From the NCBI RefSeq assembly GCF_001039355.2, contig NW_019773614.1, positions 593,141 to 657,140 of the forward strand: a DNA stretch of 64,000 nucleotides. Direction: 5' to 3'. The stretch comes from Lingula anatina (taxonomy: Eukaryota > Brachiopoda > Lingulata > Lingulida > Lingulidae). The notes beneath the pieces are model-generated. The model saw only the letters and a program-made list of their open reading frames with translations, searched no databases and had not been told where the DNA came from. Positions within the stretch are counted from its first letter, which is position 1. Every line of letters begins with the position of its first letter. Of the stretch, positions 34,735 through 46,931 are shown piece by piece. The translations under genes were made by a program, and so were the position numbers.

Positions 34735-37125
34735 ATTAATTAATTAATTCTGGTGAGTAAATCTGTATTACTGTGATAAACACTGAATTACATTCAAGAG
34801 AGGAAGACCCTGGGGAGGGGGTAAGAGTTGGGGGAGGAGGGAAATAGGCAGCAGTTAGATATGAAAAGTGTTTTTCAGGTATATTTTATTTTGCAGGATC
34901 AACATATTTGTTATTCCCATGTGTGTGCCCATGGATCCTACAACCAAAATTCCTCAAAGCGAACTTACCATGTGCAGTTGTTGTGATTCGTCCACAAAGT
35001 TAGTTGTTCCTCCTGTAAAGTCATCATTTAAGTAAATCATGAATGTCTTCATTGACCTCTTCTCAGAACTGGACACAAAATGACCATCAAAATGAGGAGC
35101 AAAATGACCCCCTGGCTGATACTTGCAGATTCTGAAGAGCTGAAATTGTACAAAATTGTTCCAGTACATTACCAGTAGTTTCACAGCTACTGTAACAGGT
35201 TAATATCTATAATCTATAGACCTTCACTTCAATGTACATCAAGTGCTTATTAATTTTTCAGAGACATAAGAAAGTGATTTTTCATTTTAAGAATAAGATA
35301 TTATACACAAATTGTACAAACTGGAGGAAATACCTACTGAAAGTAGCATATATAACTCTATAGGTGGCAGATGGTGGACAAAATTTTAAGAAATGTAAAA
35401 ATAATATGTGCAGAGGTATACAATATTTAGAGGACATTTTATAATAAACTGGACTGCCCTAGGAAATTATTTTATTGAGGGATAAACACAAATACATGAA
35501 TAAAACTTAAACAATACTTGTCAGTAAATACATGTGACATTGTCTTCATACCTCATTGAGACCATAAGGCTTCCAGCGCCCCTGCAATGCCTGCTTTAAT
35601 CCATGAATGTGCTGCTGATGTGGGTCTCCGTGAATCTCGATATCCTCCACGTGTGTCTTGATGGTGTCCCAGAGATGAGAGGCCAGAGCAGAGGACTGTA
35701 CCAATAGTCTGCAATATACAAGGTACCCCGCGGTACCAGTACAAACATCTCAGTTATTAATTACTAAAGATTCATATACGAAACTTGAGTCTGTCTAAAA
35801 AACATATGAGTCAACGGATTTCAGTGATAAATGATCATGAACATTACAGTTAAAAAAACTTTAAGTTGAAAAAAAAAAAAAAAACACTTTCAAAGGTTCG
35901 AATGAAGTTGTTTGGAAGATGTTTACTAGTATAGCTACAATAACTTGTACATTGTATAAGTTATATTTAAAGTTTGTGTACACAGTATACATGTACATAT
36001 GTACTAGTAGCTATAACTTACATACTGAAGCATTCTTGTGTTCACCTGATGATAATGGGGCCGTAGCAACAGTCTGAAGATTCATTGGTCCGAATGTTCA
36101 CTATAGAACCTTCGGACCAATGAACCCTTGATTAAAAAAGAGAAGAAAATGTTACCACTTTTCGGACCAATGAACCTTAATTCGGACCAATGAACCTTAA
36201 TTCGGACCAATGAACCTTAATTCGTAATATTGAGACGCCCCCATGATTATATATTTACAGCATCTCTTAATGTAACCCATCCATTTCCCCGGGCCATTCT
36301 TTTAAAGGACAATGTTCATGTAAAAATCCATTTCTCGAATTTTGAAGATACAGCACTCAATCCANTTTATACAACTTGGGATAACCATAATGAAATGCTT
36401 GTTAAAGAAATGACTAGACGGGAAATGGTTTTACACAGCTTCACGAGGATTTAGACCCCTCGGGTAAGAGATTTGAATGAGTATAAACTTTTATCAGAAG
36501 CCAGAGAAGTCATCTTACAGGTAGACAATGCAGCTCAGTTTGACAGCTAAGCACGCTCTGTTCTCCAGTGGCTCGATTGTCGTCATTGGACCACGTGACC
36601 ACGTAGCTCATTAACTCCCATTCCGAGCAAATAGGACGTTTTTTAAAGCCAAAAATTTACAAAATGAGCTTTTAATTTGTGTATTTGGATAAAGATATCG
36701 TTAGTTGGGCATGTTTTCTGAAGAATATGTTCCGTTCAGGCCATTCTGACGGCATGAAGCAAACCCTTTAATAATTTGTAAACTATTCATGCTATGTGTA
36801 TACTAGTATATCGATGCATGCAGCTACAAGAATATGAAACTCGGTACCTTTCACAACTTCGGTAATTATTCTTCACAAGTTCAGGTATGGCCCCAAAACC
36901 CTCATTTTCAAACTCTTGAATATATTCTTGACATTCTTGCTGCGAGAGTATACCGTGCAGCAAGAATCCTTCGCTTCCAAAATCAAGTATCTCCGATCGT
37001 GTGAGGGAACGAGGCTTGGAATCGTCCGAGGCGACTTTCAGTTTCATATTTGTCAAAATTTTTTCGTCTTCACCTTTCTGGTAGACATTCTCTTCTTCTT
37101 TAGGTATAAAAACCTCCTCTGACAT
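33391..37125 (-). CDS. 2-oxoglutarate/Fe(II) dioxygenase, prolyl-4-hydroxylase-like
   Basis: Six exons, complete, 308 residues: 37125-36848 (ATG at 37125), 35708-35552, 35139-34969, 34607-34492, 33788-33671, 33477-33391 (TAG). All junctions are GT-AG and phases agree. The third exon has Tyr-Gln-Pro-Gly-Gly, then HFAPHFDGH, giving the His-x-Asp iron ligands, and MIYLNDDFTGGTTNF, the typical double-stranded beta-helix strand. The fourth exon has FNHHRLHEGE with the distal His. The Arg in KYIMRTDIMY is the likely 2-oxoglutarate ligand, so the site looks intact. The acidic N-terminus has no signal peptide, unlike collagen prolyl hydroxylases, so a cytosolic or nuclear substrate is likely; the substrate is unknown. 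The C-terminal ~40 residues form a helical extension. Start shared head to head with the gene at 37583. Confidence 0.88.
33911..34125. mobile_element. MITE-like inverted-repeat element in a dioxygenase intron
   Basis: The left part has CCATTCTCATAGATTAGATC and the right end, read in reverse, has TGTTCTCACAACTTTTAGAT, followed on both sides by CGAYCTA. These are imperfect inverted repeats of about 30 bp. No coding capacity. The exact ends and target duplication are not resolved. Confidence 0.55.
34699..34750. repeat. (AAAT)n microsatellite
   Basis: A tetranucleotide run of AAAT that changes into AATT units, in an intron of the dioxygenase gene. Confidence 0.85.
36080..36232. repeat. Hairpin plus 21-bp minisatellite
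   Basis: TTCATTGGTCCGAA near 36081 is the reverse complement of TTCGGACCAATGAA near 36111, giving a strong hairpin with a short loop. The same right-arm text then recurs as TTCGGACCAATGAACCTTAA in three tandem units up to about 36225. All in the first intron of the dioxygenase gene. Confidence 0.8.
36365..36365. other. Single-N assembly gap
   Basis: A gap in intron 1 of the dioxygenase. No duplicated flank is visible here, unlike at 8249 and 50857. Confidence 0.9.
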
Positions 37126-37582
37126 TTTGACATGTCCGTGTTAAATCGTGATAATGGACAATTAAATATTTGGTTTATTTAAATAAGGTCTAAAATTTAT
37201 GACTGAGAAATCAATTTCATGCTCTTGTGCAACAGGAAACAAACGATGGTGCTGTATTCCACAAAGCGTCCGTGCTATCTGTGCCTGGGTGCTAAGCTTA
37301 AAACACACAAATTGTATAATTCTCGATAATTTTGTCTCTAACATTGATCATAAGTAGTATTTGTGGCGTATTTTTAATTTTATTATACTCTAAATTTCAG
37401 TTTTAATGCCTGAAAATAACCATTTGTGTCCCTCGAGGTACATGCTCTCGTTTGCAGCCTAGCCCATATCGCCTCGCTTTGGTAACGCAATTCAAGATGG
37501 AGGAGAAAGATGTAAACAAAAGTGGTTTCTAGCAAAATGTAATCTACTTTCTTCTTTCTGGTGACTGCATTTGGAACAAATA
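37126..37582. promoter_or_regulatory. Head-to-head intergenic region, possible bidirectional promoter
   Basis: Only 457 bp separate the two divergent start codons. No TATA box stands out for either gene. A short upstream frame of 12 codons (37497-37532) precedes the plus-strand start at 37583. Confidence 0.5.
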
Positions 37583-40500
37583 ATGTCTCAAACGAGACAG
37601 GAACAAACGTGGAATGAGCAAAGTGACAGGTAACGTGAAAATATATGTGTTAATTTGTGTAAAGATGAAGTACTGACCAAGTCGCAGAATCTAGTGAAAT
37701 ATGAAATACTTTTTCCTGCAAACACATTCTGGGTGTTATTTTATTTATGAATACTCGTCTTTAATGCAATGCAACTGCCAACGTGATCGTTGTCATTATT
37801 TTTTGAACTACTAATTATCTTAAAACTTTCAAAAACCATAATGGGTAAATCTGAAAGTATGATTTTAGGAATTTTTTTTTCAAACAACCTTCAAAATGCA
37901 GAGTTCATGTGTTTATCTAAAGTGTTTATGGTGTGCATATGAAATATTAATGAAAGAAATACATAAAGAGTGCTGTCATCCACTTCATGGTTTATAGTTG
38001 TTGTTTATTTGTTGTTTATTTGTTGTTAGTTTGAGAAGGATCCGCGAGCAGTTGGCAGAGGCACAGGAACACCAGCCCAGACGCCACTCTGCAGGAACGT
38101 CAAAGAGGAAGGGATATGATCCCAGGCAGACCAGGACACCACCTGCTCTTCTACCAAGGTTGACCAATCATTTGCCTTGACACATATCTCACCCCATGAC
38201 TATATCAATCATTTGCCTTGACTCTGAACCAGTCGTGCTGTCTTCCACACGTACATGTATCTCAAAACAAGACTGTACTAATCACTATATGAAAAACACA
38301 TAAACTTGATGATAAAATGTGACTATATTAATTAAGCAATTGATTAGTGCTTATTACAAACCATCACAGCATCATGCTCTTATCAATATAAATTTTTCTA
38401 CATACGTATATAGTACATGTAGAACATAATCGAAATATAAATCATAGTGGTCAACTAACCTTTCCAGACTGGACACTCCTCCTGACCATGACCAGTACAG
38501 ACAGAGTCCAGTGTTAAGAGGCAGCAGGTATGGTGTGGTGCCACCTGTTGGACCCCGCCAAGAGGCATATGAGAGGTATGTCTTTTTGTAGGAGATCATT
38601 TTACTGACGCTTAACAAGGCAGTGAACTCAATCTAGTCTGTGAAGGTTACAAAATATGGATCATTTCTAAGTGGAAAGGGAGTCCCTCACTTTTTCCATT
38701 TTTATAAATTTGCTTATTTATTTTTAATTTGTAGATAATGGATTAATGGACATCAATAAGAATTGTAAATTTAATTTAGGTTTATTATAAATTTTCCAAT
38801 CAAAAGCATGATAATGTTAGGAAAGTAAATAGACCTTAGTATAGATATGTGTTGGTATAATGTGTTCTTGTTTCTGTGGTAATTATTACTGTATATTGCA
38901 ATGTTACCATATGCAGCATGATGCTTGATATTCAGGTATTGTATTGTATTGTATTGTATTGTATTGTATTGTATTGTATTGTATTGTATTGTATTGTATT
39001 GTATTGTAAATGTATTGTAATGTTTTTTTTGTTTTTGTTTTTTTTTTGTTTTTTATTATTTCATTTATTATAACTTTATTCTTAACACTTTTGTTTTTGT
39101 ACATTTTTGACTTTATAACCAGCATACTTATTCAATAAAAATCATTAGTTTATACTTTTAATGTTTGCTTTTAATAATGTAGTTTTTATATATATTTTTC
39201 AATTTCTGTTTGCATTATTTTAACAGTTTGCTGCTAACACTGTAATACACCCAGTAGGAAAACAATCTTCATTAAACATACATGCAGTGCCTTAGTTTGT
39301 ACCATTCCTGTCATGTGGCTGCTAGCATTATTGGTATACTAATACATCAATGTACAGCAAAGGTAAAACTCAAAGTGAAGCATAACAAAGCTAGTATCTA
39401 CACTGTGTGTGCATGTGCATGCGTGCATGCCCATGTATCATTGCCACGTGCACACTGCTCTTACAGGTCTCCTTCTACGGATAGCTGGGGTGATGACAGT
39501 GATGGCTACGAGCCCCGCCCCCACGGGTACGAGCCCCACCCCCAGGTGTTCCCTGTACCCTACCAGTACCCTTATCCTCAGCCATACCCATATCCATACC
39601 CTGCAGTCTACCCCATACCCTCCATGGTGTACCCACCACCCCCTCCAGTCCCATACTACCTCCAGGCAGCTGCTGCAAGACCAAAACACAGAAAAAAGCA
39701 CAAGTATAGTCACTAATATGAACTACAGAGGGCAGCACATGATGGAGCATTCAGTGATTTTGTCTTAATGAAATCCATCCTTTGCTGCCTTCTGTATACT
39801 CATAACTAATTTAGCACTTGGATTTTCATATAATCTCTTTTTAACTTCTTAAATATTTATACCGTTTGCCGTGTGAATTTTGTGCTGGGAAGATTTGTAA
39901 ATTTTACTGGAGTGAAGGTTTTTCTGGTTTCACAAGTAATCTGCAGCAATTAGACAGGTATTGTTTGTGGTGTAAACTAGACTACAGTAGAATCTAACAA
40001 TCTCATAAGAATATTACTTATTTCTCTTCTGGAACTTACAATCCATGATGACCATTTTAAAATAAGTGGATTAAAAGAAAGGACAACCCAAATACAATTT
40101 GTTGACTTTTTTTCATTTCCTTTTCCCTGAAGGTCAAAACATTCCAATGCCAAAGCCAACCAAAAAGACCAGGCCACCTATACAATAGAGGACAGGGCCA
40201 CCCAATACTCGCATATAGAAAACCGTCCATTTTGGAAGGACAAGTTTGAAGAAACTTACAAATTCCACACAAAACCTACACAGAGTAGAATGAATGGAGT
40301 GATAAACTATAAAGGAAAAGACAGGCAGTCACATTTAGATGAAGATGGCGATGAGAATCAAGATGAGACTGTGCCAAGGTTTAAGTATATTTCCACTACA
40401 AAACAGAGGAGTGATGTTTTTGATGATTCAAATTCTGTGATACAAAGGTATAAGGTGAGTTTTTCAAAAACATTGACATCTGTGATGTTGAGTGCATATT

Positions 40501-43500
40501 TTGGTTCTTATTAGAGCATGCAACTGCATGTTTCTTCTGTTGAGTAAGATATTGAGCATTTATTTTTCAGCTACATCTTTGTGATGTTTTTTCAGTATTT
40601 GATGAAAAATGTGAATCCTTTAAAGTCAGGATTATGCCTGATTTCAGGAACTGCAGTCTTCATTTTGCGATGAGAAATTGCAAACTACGTTTCAGGATCT
40701 TCAGTTTTTACAAAAAAGCAATAGGAAAATAATGCCGATGTTTTGTCTTATTGTCACATACCACAACAGCTGCTACAATTATTGTTTTTCTGTGTTTTGA
40801 AAAGTGTATTTTTTTTTCATCTTTAAGTATGACAGGGGGAAATATAAAAGTCCAGTCCCAGATTCAGGACCTGCTTTTTCACAACAGACATTTGCAGAGT
40901 TGAGCCTGACAAGACTAAATAAGGTACACAGAATAATGATATAGTATCAGCAACTCTCTGTGTAAAGACATTTATAGTAAACAATAACACTAAATGAATT
41001 TCACAATGCACAAGTAACTTAATATTTCATTGATGACATTCCTTTCCAATTTTTATGCAAAAATCTGTCATTTTATTCTTTTTAACTTATTTTTTCACAT
41101 TTTTTTACAAAGTTCTTCTTCTTCTTCTTCTTATTATTATTATCATTATCATTATAATTATTATTTCAGCATACCCAGGTAGCCCAGTATTTCAATGCTC
41201 ATAACTCCTTTGCTCAAGTATTTGTAGAGGATTTCATACAGGAGGCTCTGGAGGATGAGATTGTCCCAGATCTTCTGATAGAAGTGGTGTCAGAGCAGAA
41301 ACAGACGGTAGGCTTGGCTTTGGTGGAGAGTGTTTTATATTTTGCGAGGTGTTTTATCTTTGTTAGACTACTTCTTCTTCAATTCCTTTACCCAGGCTTT
41401 CAGCTAGACTACAAGTTTTGGCCAATTCAGCAGATTGGGAAGATTGGGAAGATTTTTCTGTGATTAACAGATTTGTTAAAGAGAATGTGTATCCTCTCCA
41501 GCCTTGCATGATGCTTAGAGGTAATTTTGAAATGAAACACATGTAACTGGCTATGTCACACGATAAGATGTTTTTACGGTTATCTCATCACATATTCAGG
41601 TATCAGTGAAATCTCGCTTGCTGCCAGGTGGCGCTGTAGATCTTTACTCCATGACGGCTGCTCAGCTGCGTGACTTGGACAGAGACACGCTGATGAAGCT
41701 CACTGACAGGTAGTCCTATCATAATGGTTGTGTCTCCTCCAGACATTGTGATACTCAATAATATTTGCAATCACTATGTCTTATTTTGTGGTTGTTGGTC
41801 TAATTATCCTTATAAAAAGTTAAAGTTAATATATATATAATTTTTACCCGTAACCTATTGTCTTTGATGTGAATATTTCATCCCTTATAAAATGTACTTA
41901 AATACACCACCTCACCCTCACCCCCACCCCTATTTAATCAATAACATTGCTGGCATAGAGACATTTGTATTAATCCCCAGCTACCTAATGGAGAGAATGT
42001 CCCAGAAGGATCTCGGCGAGGACATCGCCAGTGCCCTGCTCAGTGAGGTGGTCCACGAGGGCATCCTTCAGGTTGTCAAACTGGCTACGCAGGAAATGGT
42101 CAGCGGATACCTGGCTAAGAGCGCCGGAAGTGACGTAATGGCGGATTTGGTGGAGGATTACATCGCTGAGATAGGCCATGAGTTGGTAAGTGAAGGTGAT
42201 GTGCTGAAAGGGGCTCCTCTTGAATTTGCAGCACCATCTGGTGTGTTTTCAGCCTTATTTGGTCATAAATCTTTTATTTCCATTGCAACAATTTTGTAAT
42301 GAGAATATTTTTAAAATGTTGAATGGATAAATATGCTTTTTTGCTAGCTCTTGTGTACAGGGAGGCTATCACAGTTTAATGGTATAAAAAATGTAAAGTT
42401 AAACATTTAAAGATTAAAGTTATTTTTGAATCTTCAAGGTTGAAGAGGTCATCACAGAGGTGCAGTTTGAAGATGTCCTCGATGAGTTTATCGAGGAAGA
42501 TGTTGACGAGCTAGCCAATGAGGTGGCAGTAGAGGTCCTGACGCACTATGACACCAGGATACAGAAAAGAGAGCTCAGAGAGGTCGGTGATTGGACTGTT
42601 TATGTGCAGTCCGGCCCATAGCCAAGGGGGGGGGGGGGAGGGTTGAAAGAACTCCCCCTTTTTACTGGGAAAAGGTCCCCTTTGGGTAAAATTTTACCTA
42701 GGTACATGAAGGTTTCATAGTAAAAGGTCCACATTTTCAGAAAAAGAACCCCCTTTTTGAAATTGCTGGCTACGGGCCTGGTTTATGTACAGACACACAT
42801 ACTTTGATTTAAAGTAAGCTTTTACATAAGAGCTACTGTACACTCATGGAGAAATGGACATCTGTACTCTTCATAGCTGTAAAAGGGAATAAAGTTCCTG
42901 TTACATAATTGTATGTGGTGACCAGTGGAACTGGTGCTGTACAGAAAATTACTATATGATGAAAATTGAGTACTAACTGGTCTAAAATGTATATGTATGG
43001 CCCGTATTTGTAGCCAGAAGTTCATTGACTCCATGTGTTGGAGTACTTATTGTCTTTGGTGGCCCTTATTACACTGCTCACTAGTCTAAAATGTATGACC
43101 TGTATTTGTAGGTAGCCAAATATGCCAGCCAGAAGTTCATTGACTCTATGTGTTTAGAGTACTATACTACTTACTAGTCTAAAATGTATGTCCTATATTT
43201 GTAGGTAGCCAAATATGCCAGCCAGAAGTTCATTGACTCTATGTGTTTAGAGTACTATACTACTTACTAGTCTAAAATGTATGTCCTGTATTTGTAGGTA
43301 GCCAAATATGCCAGCCAGAAGTTTATTGACTCCATGTGTTTGGAGTACCTGTTGTCTTTGGTGGCCAGACAAGGGCAGTTGTGGACAGAAGATGACCACG
43401 CAGATAAACTACTGGACAGTATGTTATCTTACTTTATACACATTTACCATTCTCTAGACCCATACTTTGTCTCTTTAATGTACTGGTCTTCAATTTATAT

Positions 43501-43525
43501 TTTGTTCATTTATTTGATTTGATAT

Positions 43526-43572
<47 letters not shown>

Positions 43573-44554
43573 TGTATTTCTTTATTTATTTATTTCCAGT
43601 TTTCCATTTTCTTTTTTATATCTGGTATTAAATGTATAATTATATTTGATTTGAATTTGATTTGCATACTAAAAGTCTTATTTTATAGTGAAATACCTGA
43701 CTGTGAATATTGCTATAATATTAAGGTTTGATGTTGAATGTGCTACTGGAGCAGTTCTTTGGAGTCAGTGGAGAGAGACAGAGAACACTGGATAACTTAC
43801 CCCTCAGGAGACTCCACGAGAAGATAGTGACAGATGTGGTGAGTGGTTTCTACTGATGTTTATGCATGTCTACTTCCTAAAACAGACAAGTAATATGCAT
43901 GCACATGGTCCTGAAGAAAAAAGAGAGACGTTTGAGAATAATTATGTATCTACAGCAAGGATAAGTTGTCACATCTAACACAATGTAAAGCTTTCAAATC
44001 TACCACAATGTAAAACTGTCACATCTAACACAATGTAAGACTGTCATGTCTAACACAATGTAAAGCTGTCACATCTACCACAATGTAAGACTGTCACATC
44101 TAACACAATGTAAGACTGTCATGTCTAACACAATGTAAAGCTGTCACATCTACCACAATGTAAAACTGACACATCTAACACACTACATGTATTCCAGGCA
44201 TTGGATGTACTGCTAACACAGCTGTCCCAGGCTTTGGATGAAGACATGGCTGACCTGGATGAGTATGAGAGAGGCTTGGACTTTGCCAGGTAACTTTATT
44301 CACTTTGTAAAAGGTGTTGACTTTGTTTCAGGGTGGAAGGAAAGTACTTGAAAGGGGTAACATTGTCTGGATTAAGGTTTCAGCTTTATTTATTTAATGA
44401 AGCTCAAATATATATATATATATATATTAATTAATTAATTATTTATTTTGTTTTGTATGTTTTTTTCTTTCCATTTTATAGTAAACTATGTTATTGTTGG
44501 GTAAAAACATATTTCAAATTCCACCTTTCCAGTGCCCTTAAGCCTTCAAGGTAG
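37583..44554 (+). CDS. Unrecognised 627-residue protein, Tyr/Pro-rich with acidic helices
   Basis: Fourteen exons: 37583-37629, 38030-38158, 38468-38575, 39467-39703, 40133-40454, 40828-40923, 41170-41307, 41600-41709, 41981-42185, 42439-42582, 43298-43418, 43726-43838, 44198-44289, 44533-44554 (TAG). All phases agree, total 1884 nt. The N-terminus is charged (Arg/Gln/Glu). Exon 4 encodes a Pro/Tyr-rich stretch with repeated PYPYP units and poly-proline, then a basic KHRKKHK. From exon 7 onward the chain is predicted helical and acidic, with several amphipathic segments such as FVEDFIQEALEDEIVPDLLI and EVQFEDVLDEFIEEDVDELA. These resemble regulatory-subunit-anchoring or coiled-coil helices, but I do not recognise the family. 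No signal peptide or membrane segment. Exon 4 could instead read through to a stop at 39715, but splicing at 39703 keeps a long frame. Confidence 0.85.
38935..39009. repeat. (TATTG)n pentanucleotide microsatellite
   Basis: About 14 near-perfect units of TATTG in intron 3 of the 627-residue gene. Confidence 0.9.
42613..42778. mobile_element. 166-bp inverted-repeat element
   Basis: Begins GGCCCATAGCCA and ends TGGCTACGGGCC, which are inverted repeats with one mismatch. Contains a G run near the left end. Its right half recurs at 28966-29023, right after an N gap. Non-coding; probably a MITE, class uncertain. Confidence 0.7.
42975..43297 (+). repeat. Tandem copies of an acceptor site plus exon start
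   Basis: The acceptor and first ~50 coding bases of the exon at 43298 (GTAGCCAAATATGCCAGCCA) also occur at 43205 and 43112, spaced 93 bp, and a more degraded copy lies near 43008. Only the last copy continues into an open exon with a donor. The others keep an AG acceptor but lack the rest of the exon. Confidence 0.9.
43528..43590. repeat. (TTTA)n microsatellite
   Basis: A TTTA tetranucleotide run in the intron between 43418 and 43726. Confidence 0.85.
43965..44188. repeat. About 30-bp minisatellite
   Basis: Units built on CTGTCACATCTAACACAATG followed by TAAGA or TAAAG, about seven copies, in the intron immediately before the exon at 44198. Confidence 0.85.
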
Positions 44555-46931
44555 CAGTGGAAGACAAAATAACTGAGAGGATAATGCTGTGACCAGGAGT
44601 GATGAATATTTAACACACCCAGATGCCCAGATCAGTTCCCCTGGGGGTGTTGTGTGAGCCTTGTGGGGTAACTGTCTGTGCTGGAGACCTCCCTCCATCC
44701 CCCAGGGTGAAATAGTTGTACAGCATGCCTATCAGAAAGTGTTTTAACTGAGATAATTTCAAAATGGGTACCAGGAATTTGTCTCTCTTCTAAACCATCC
44801 AGGTTCTCCCAACATGCTGAATGTCTGTAGAAATCTTATTTCTGCAGCTGTTAATTTCATATCATTATTTTTTATGTAAAACATAGATGTAGATATTTAA
44901 GGAGTTAGAGGTTTTCTTAACTGACTTTATACCCTTAAAAGTTCCATATGAATACAGGTATGTTTTGGAGTTGAACATTGACAATGTCTTTCTGTTAATA
45001 AAACAGGTTGAAATGGCTCATTATTTATGTAATGATTCATTTAATTGGGCCTACATCTGTTTTTGTGGGTCAAAGAAAACAATAACTTTAGCCTAAGAGT
45101 TTAGACCAATTTTTGCGCTGAAGTTTTTTTTTTTTTTTTCGTAAAACAGGTCCCTGTAGAATCTGTGATACTGCGAAATGTGCAATTTGCAAGGTTTAGC
45201 CTCTAAAATATTTGATGTTAGACAAATGGTTTATGATATGAATTAAATTTAAGACAGTGTCAAGAGGAAAGGAATAGGTTGGTGAAAACCATGTTTTGTT
45301 AAAATTTTTTTAAAAGAATTAAGTGTTCAAGCAAACAAAGCAGTTTTGAAAATATTTTGCCGTCCGTCTTTGTGCACTGACATCACTTGGTGCAAGAAGT
45401 AATATGTGCCATAAAAATCATCATTATGCCATAATTATATGTTAACAGCTGAAAAGCATTCCAAACCACCCTGTATTTGTGATGTGAATGTAAGATTTCC
45501 ATTGATAAGGGTGGACAGGTTTATTTATGTTCTAGGGATGTCTGGCAATATTAATACAGATTTTCTCACAAATACAAGTAGATTCCTGTCTTTGCCCACA
45601 GGATATTATCAAGAATGTTTTACCAACTAAGGGTATCACCTAACACGAACCAAGCTTTAGTATTTTATCTGGATGGCTTATTTTAATGACCTTGTCAGTT
45701 TTTTTTTTTTTTTTTGTAAAATATGTAAGCTGTGCTTTCCATTTCAGCAGGTCATGTAGTTATTATTTATTATTATCTTATGCTTTGTTTTACATTCTTA
45801 ACTGTTATTGTATTATTATATTTTCCATCATGTTGTTGACAGAGTCTGAATATTTTTGACAAACTCTATATTTAATATTTTCCCCAGATTTTTACTAAGG
45901 AGACAAGCAGAGCAGACAGGGTGACAAAAAGGTGTATGCCTTGCTTTGCTTTTCATATTCATATAATTTCAGAAAAGCTATGAAAGTAATGTGCCTCTCG
46001 CACCCAATTTCAGGATCTGACTTTGTAAGGTTTTATATCATTACTAGATATATTATTTTTGATAATACATGTTGATTTATTCGAGTCCCTGACAGTGTAA
46101 GTTGTCTGTGATTTAGTGTTCAATGGGATGATTAGAATTGTTAAATGTGGGCATAGTGTATTGTTTTTTTAACTGTAATAAATGTTTTATACTAAGGGAA
46201 ATAAGACTTTTTGTCAAAGTGCACAACTACAGTCATTCATAGTCATAAATTAAGAGGATCAGAGGATAATGTTCAGTGATATATCTCTAAAATTAAGCCG
46301 GTTTCAATGATGTAGACATCCATTTTTCTGCTGAGTAAAAAAATGCTCTTCTTATGATTTTGTTATAATACTCATTGACTTGCTTGAAAAATTTAATAAT
46401 AATAATAATAATACTTCACTTTGTCAAATATCACGTTTGGCAGCTTTCAACAGTACGTGTTTTATTTATTTATTTTTTTATTTTTTATTTTACAAAACTA
46501 TAGTATTATAAACAATACAAAAATAGAAAAGAATTAGAAGACAATATATTCAGTATGCGGACCTCAAAATGGACAAGCAATATATTTTTAATGAATGAAT
46601 GAAAACTGAGTGAGAGATAAACAAATCCAAAGAAAACGCACATTTAAAAAAAAAATTGTGATCGCTTCAGCGGTCAATTGTGTTAGCGGTGCCAGACAGC
46701 GCCGCCGTCGCAATGGATCACCACATTCCGCGAAGATCAAATTTCCCCGCTGAGCGCACATGGTGCGTTCTCGCAACAAAGACCTGATTCAGGAAACGTT
46801 TGTTTGTGAAATCTGGCCGACACCTGCTGCTAAACCGCAAACACCACTGAGTGGGAATCATCCACTCGTAGACACGTAGCTTTAGAAGGTCGGAAAGTCG
46901 GGCGCAATATTTTGAGGAAGAAGCCGCTCAG
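44555..46931. other. Intergenic region
   Basis: Starts with the 3' untranslated region of the 627-residue gene, with AATAAA at 44997-45002. The middle is AT-rich with short homopolymers and an ATA run near 46400. The last 250 bp before the next start codon are richer in CpG and are the likely promoter of the EGF-domain gene. No gene seen. Confidence 0.65.

Noticed and set aside
39467-39717. Gene ending at the TAA after KYSH
   Set aside because: Splicing at 39703 joins in phase to a 322-nt open exon and ten further exons, so read-through is less likely.
43965-44188. Short direct repeats that could suggest a CRISPR-like array
   Set aside because: Units are contiguous and imperfect with no unique spacers; it is a minisatellite in an animal intron.
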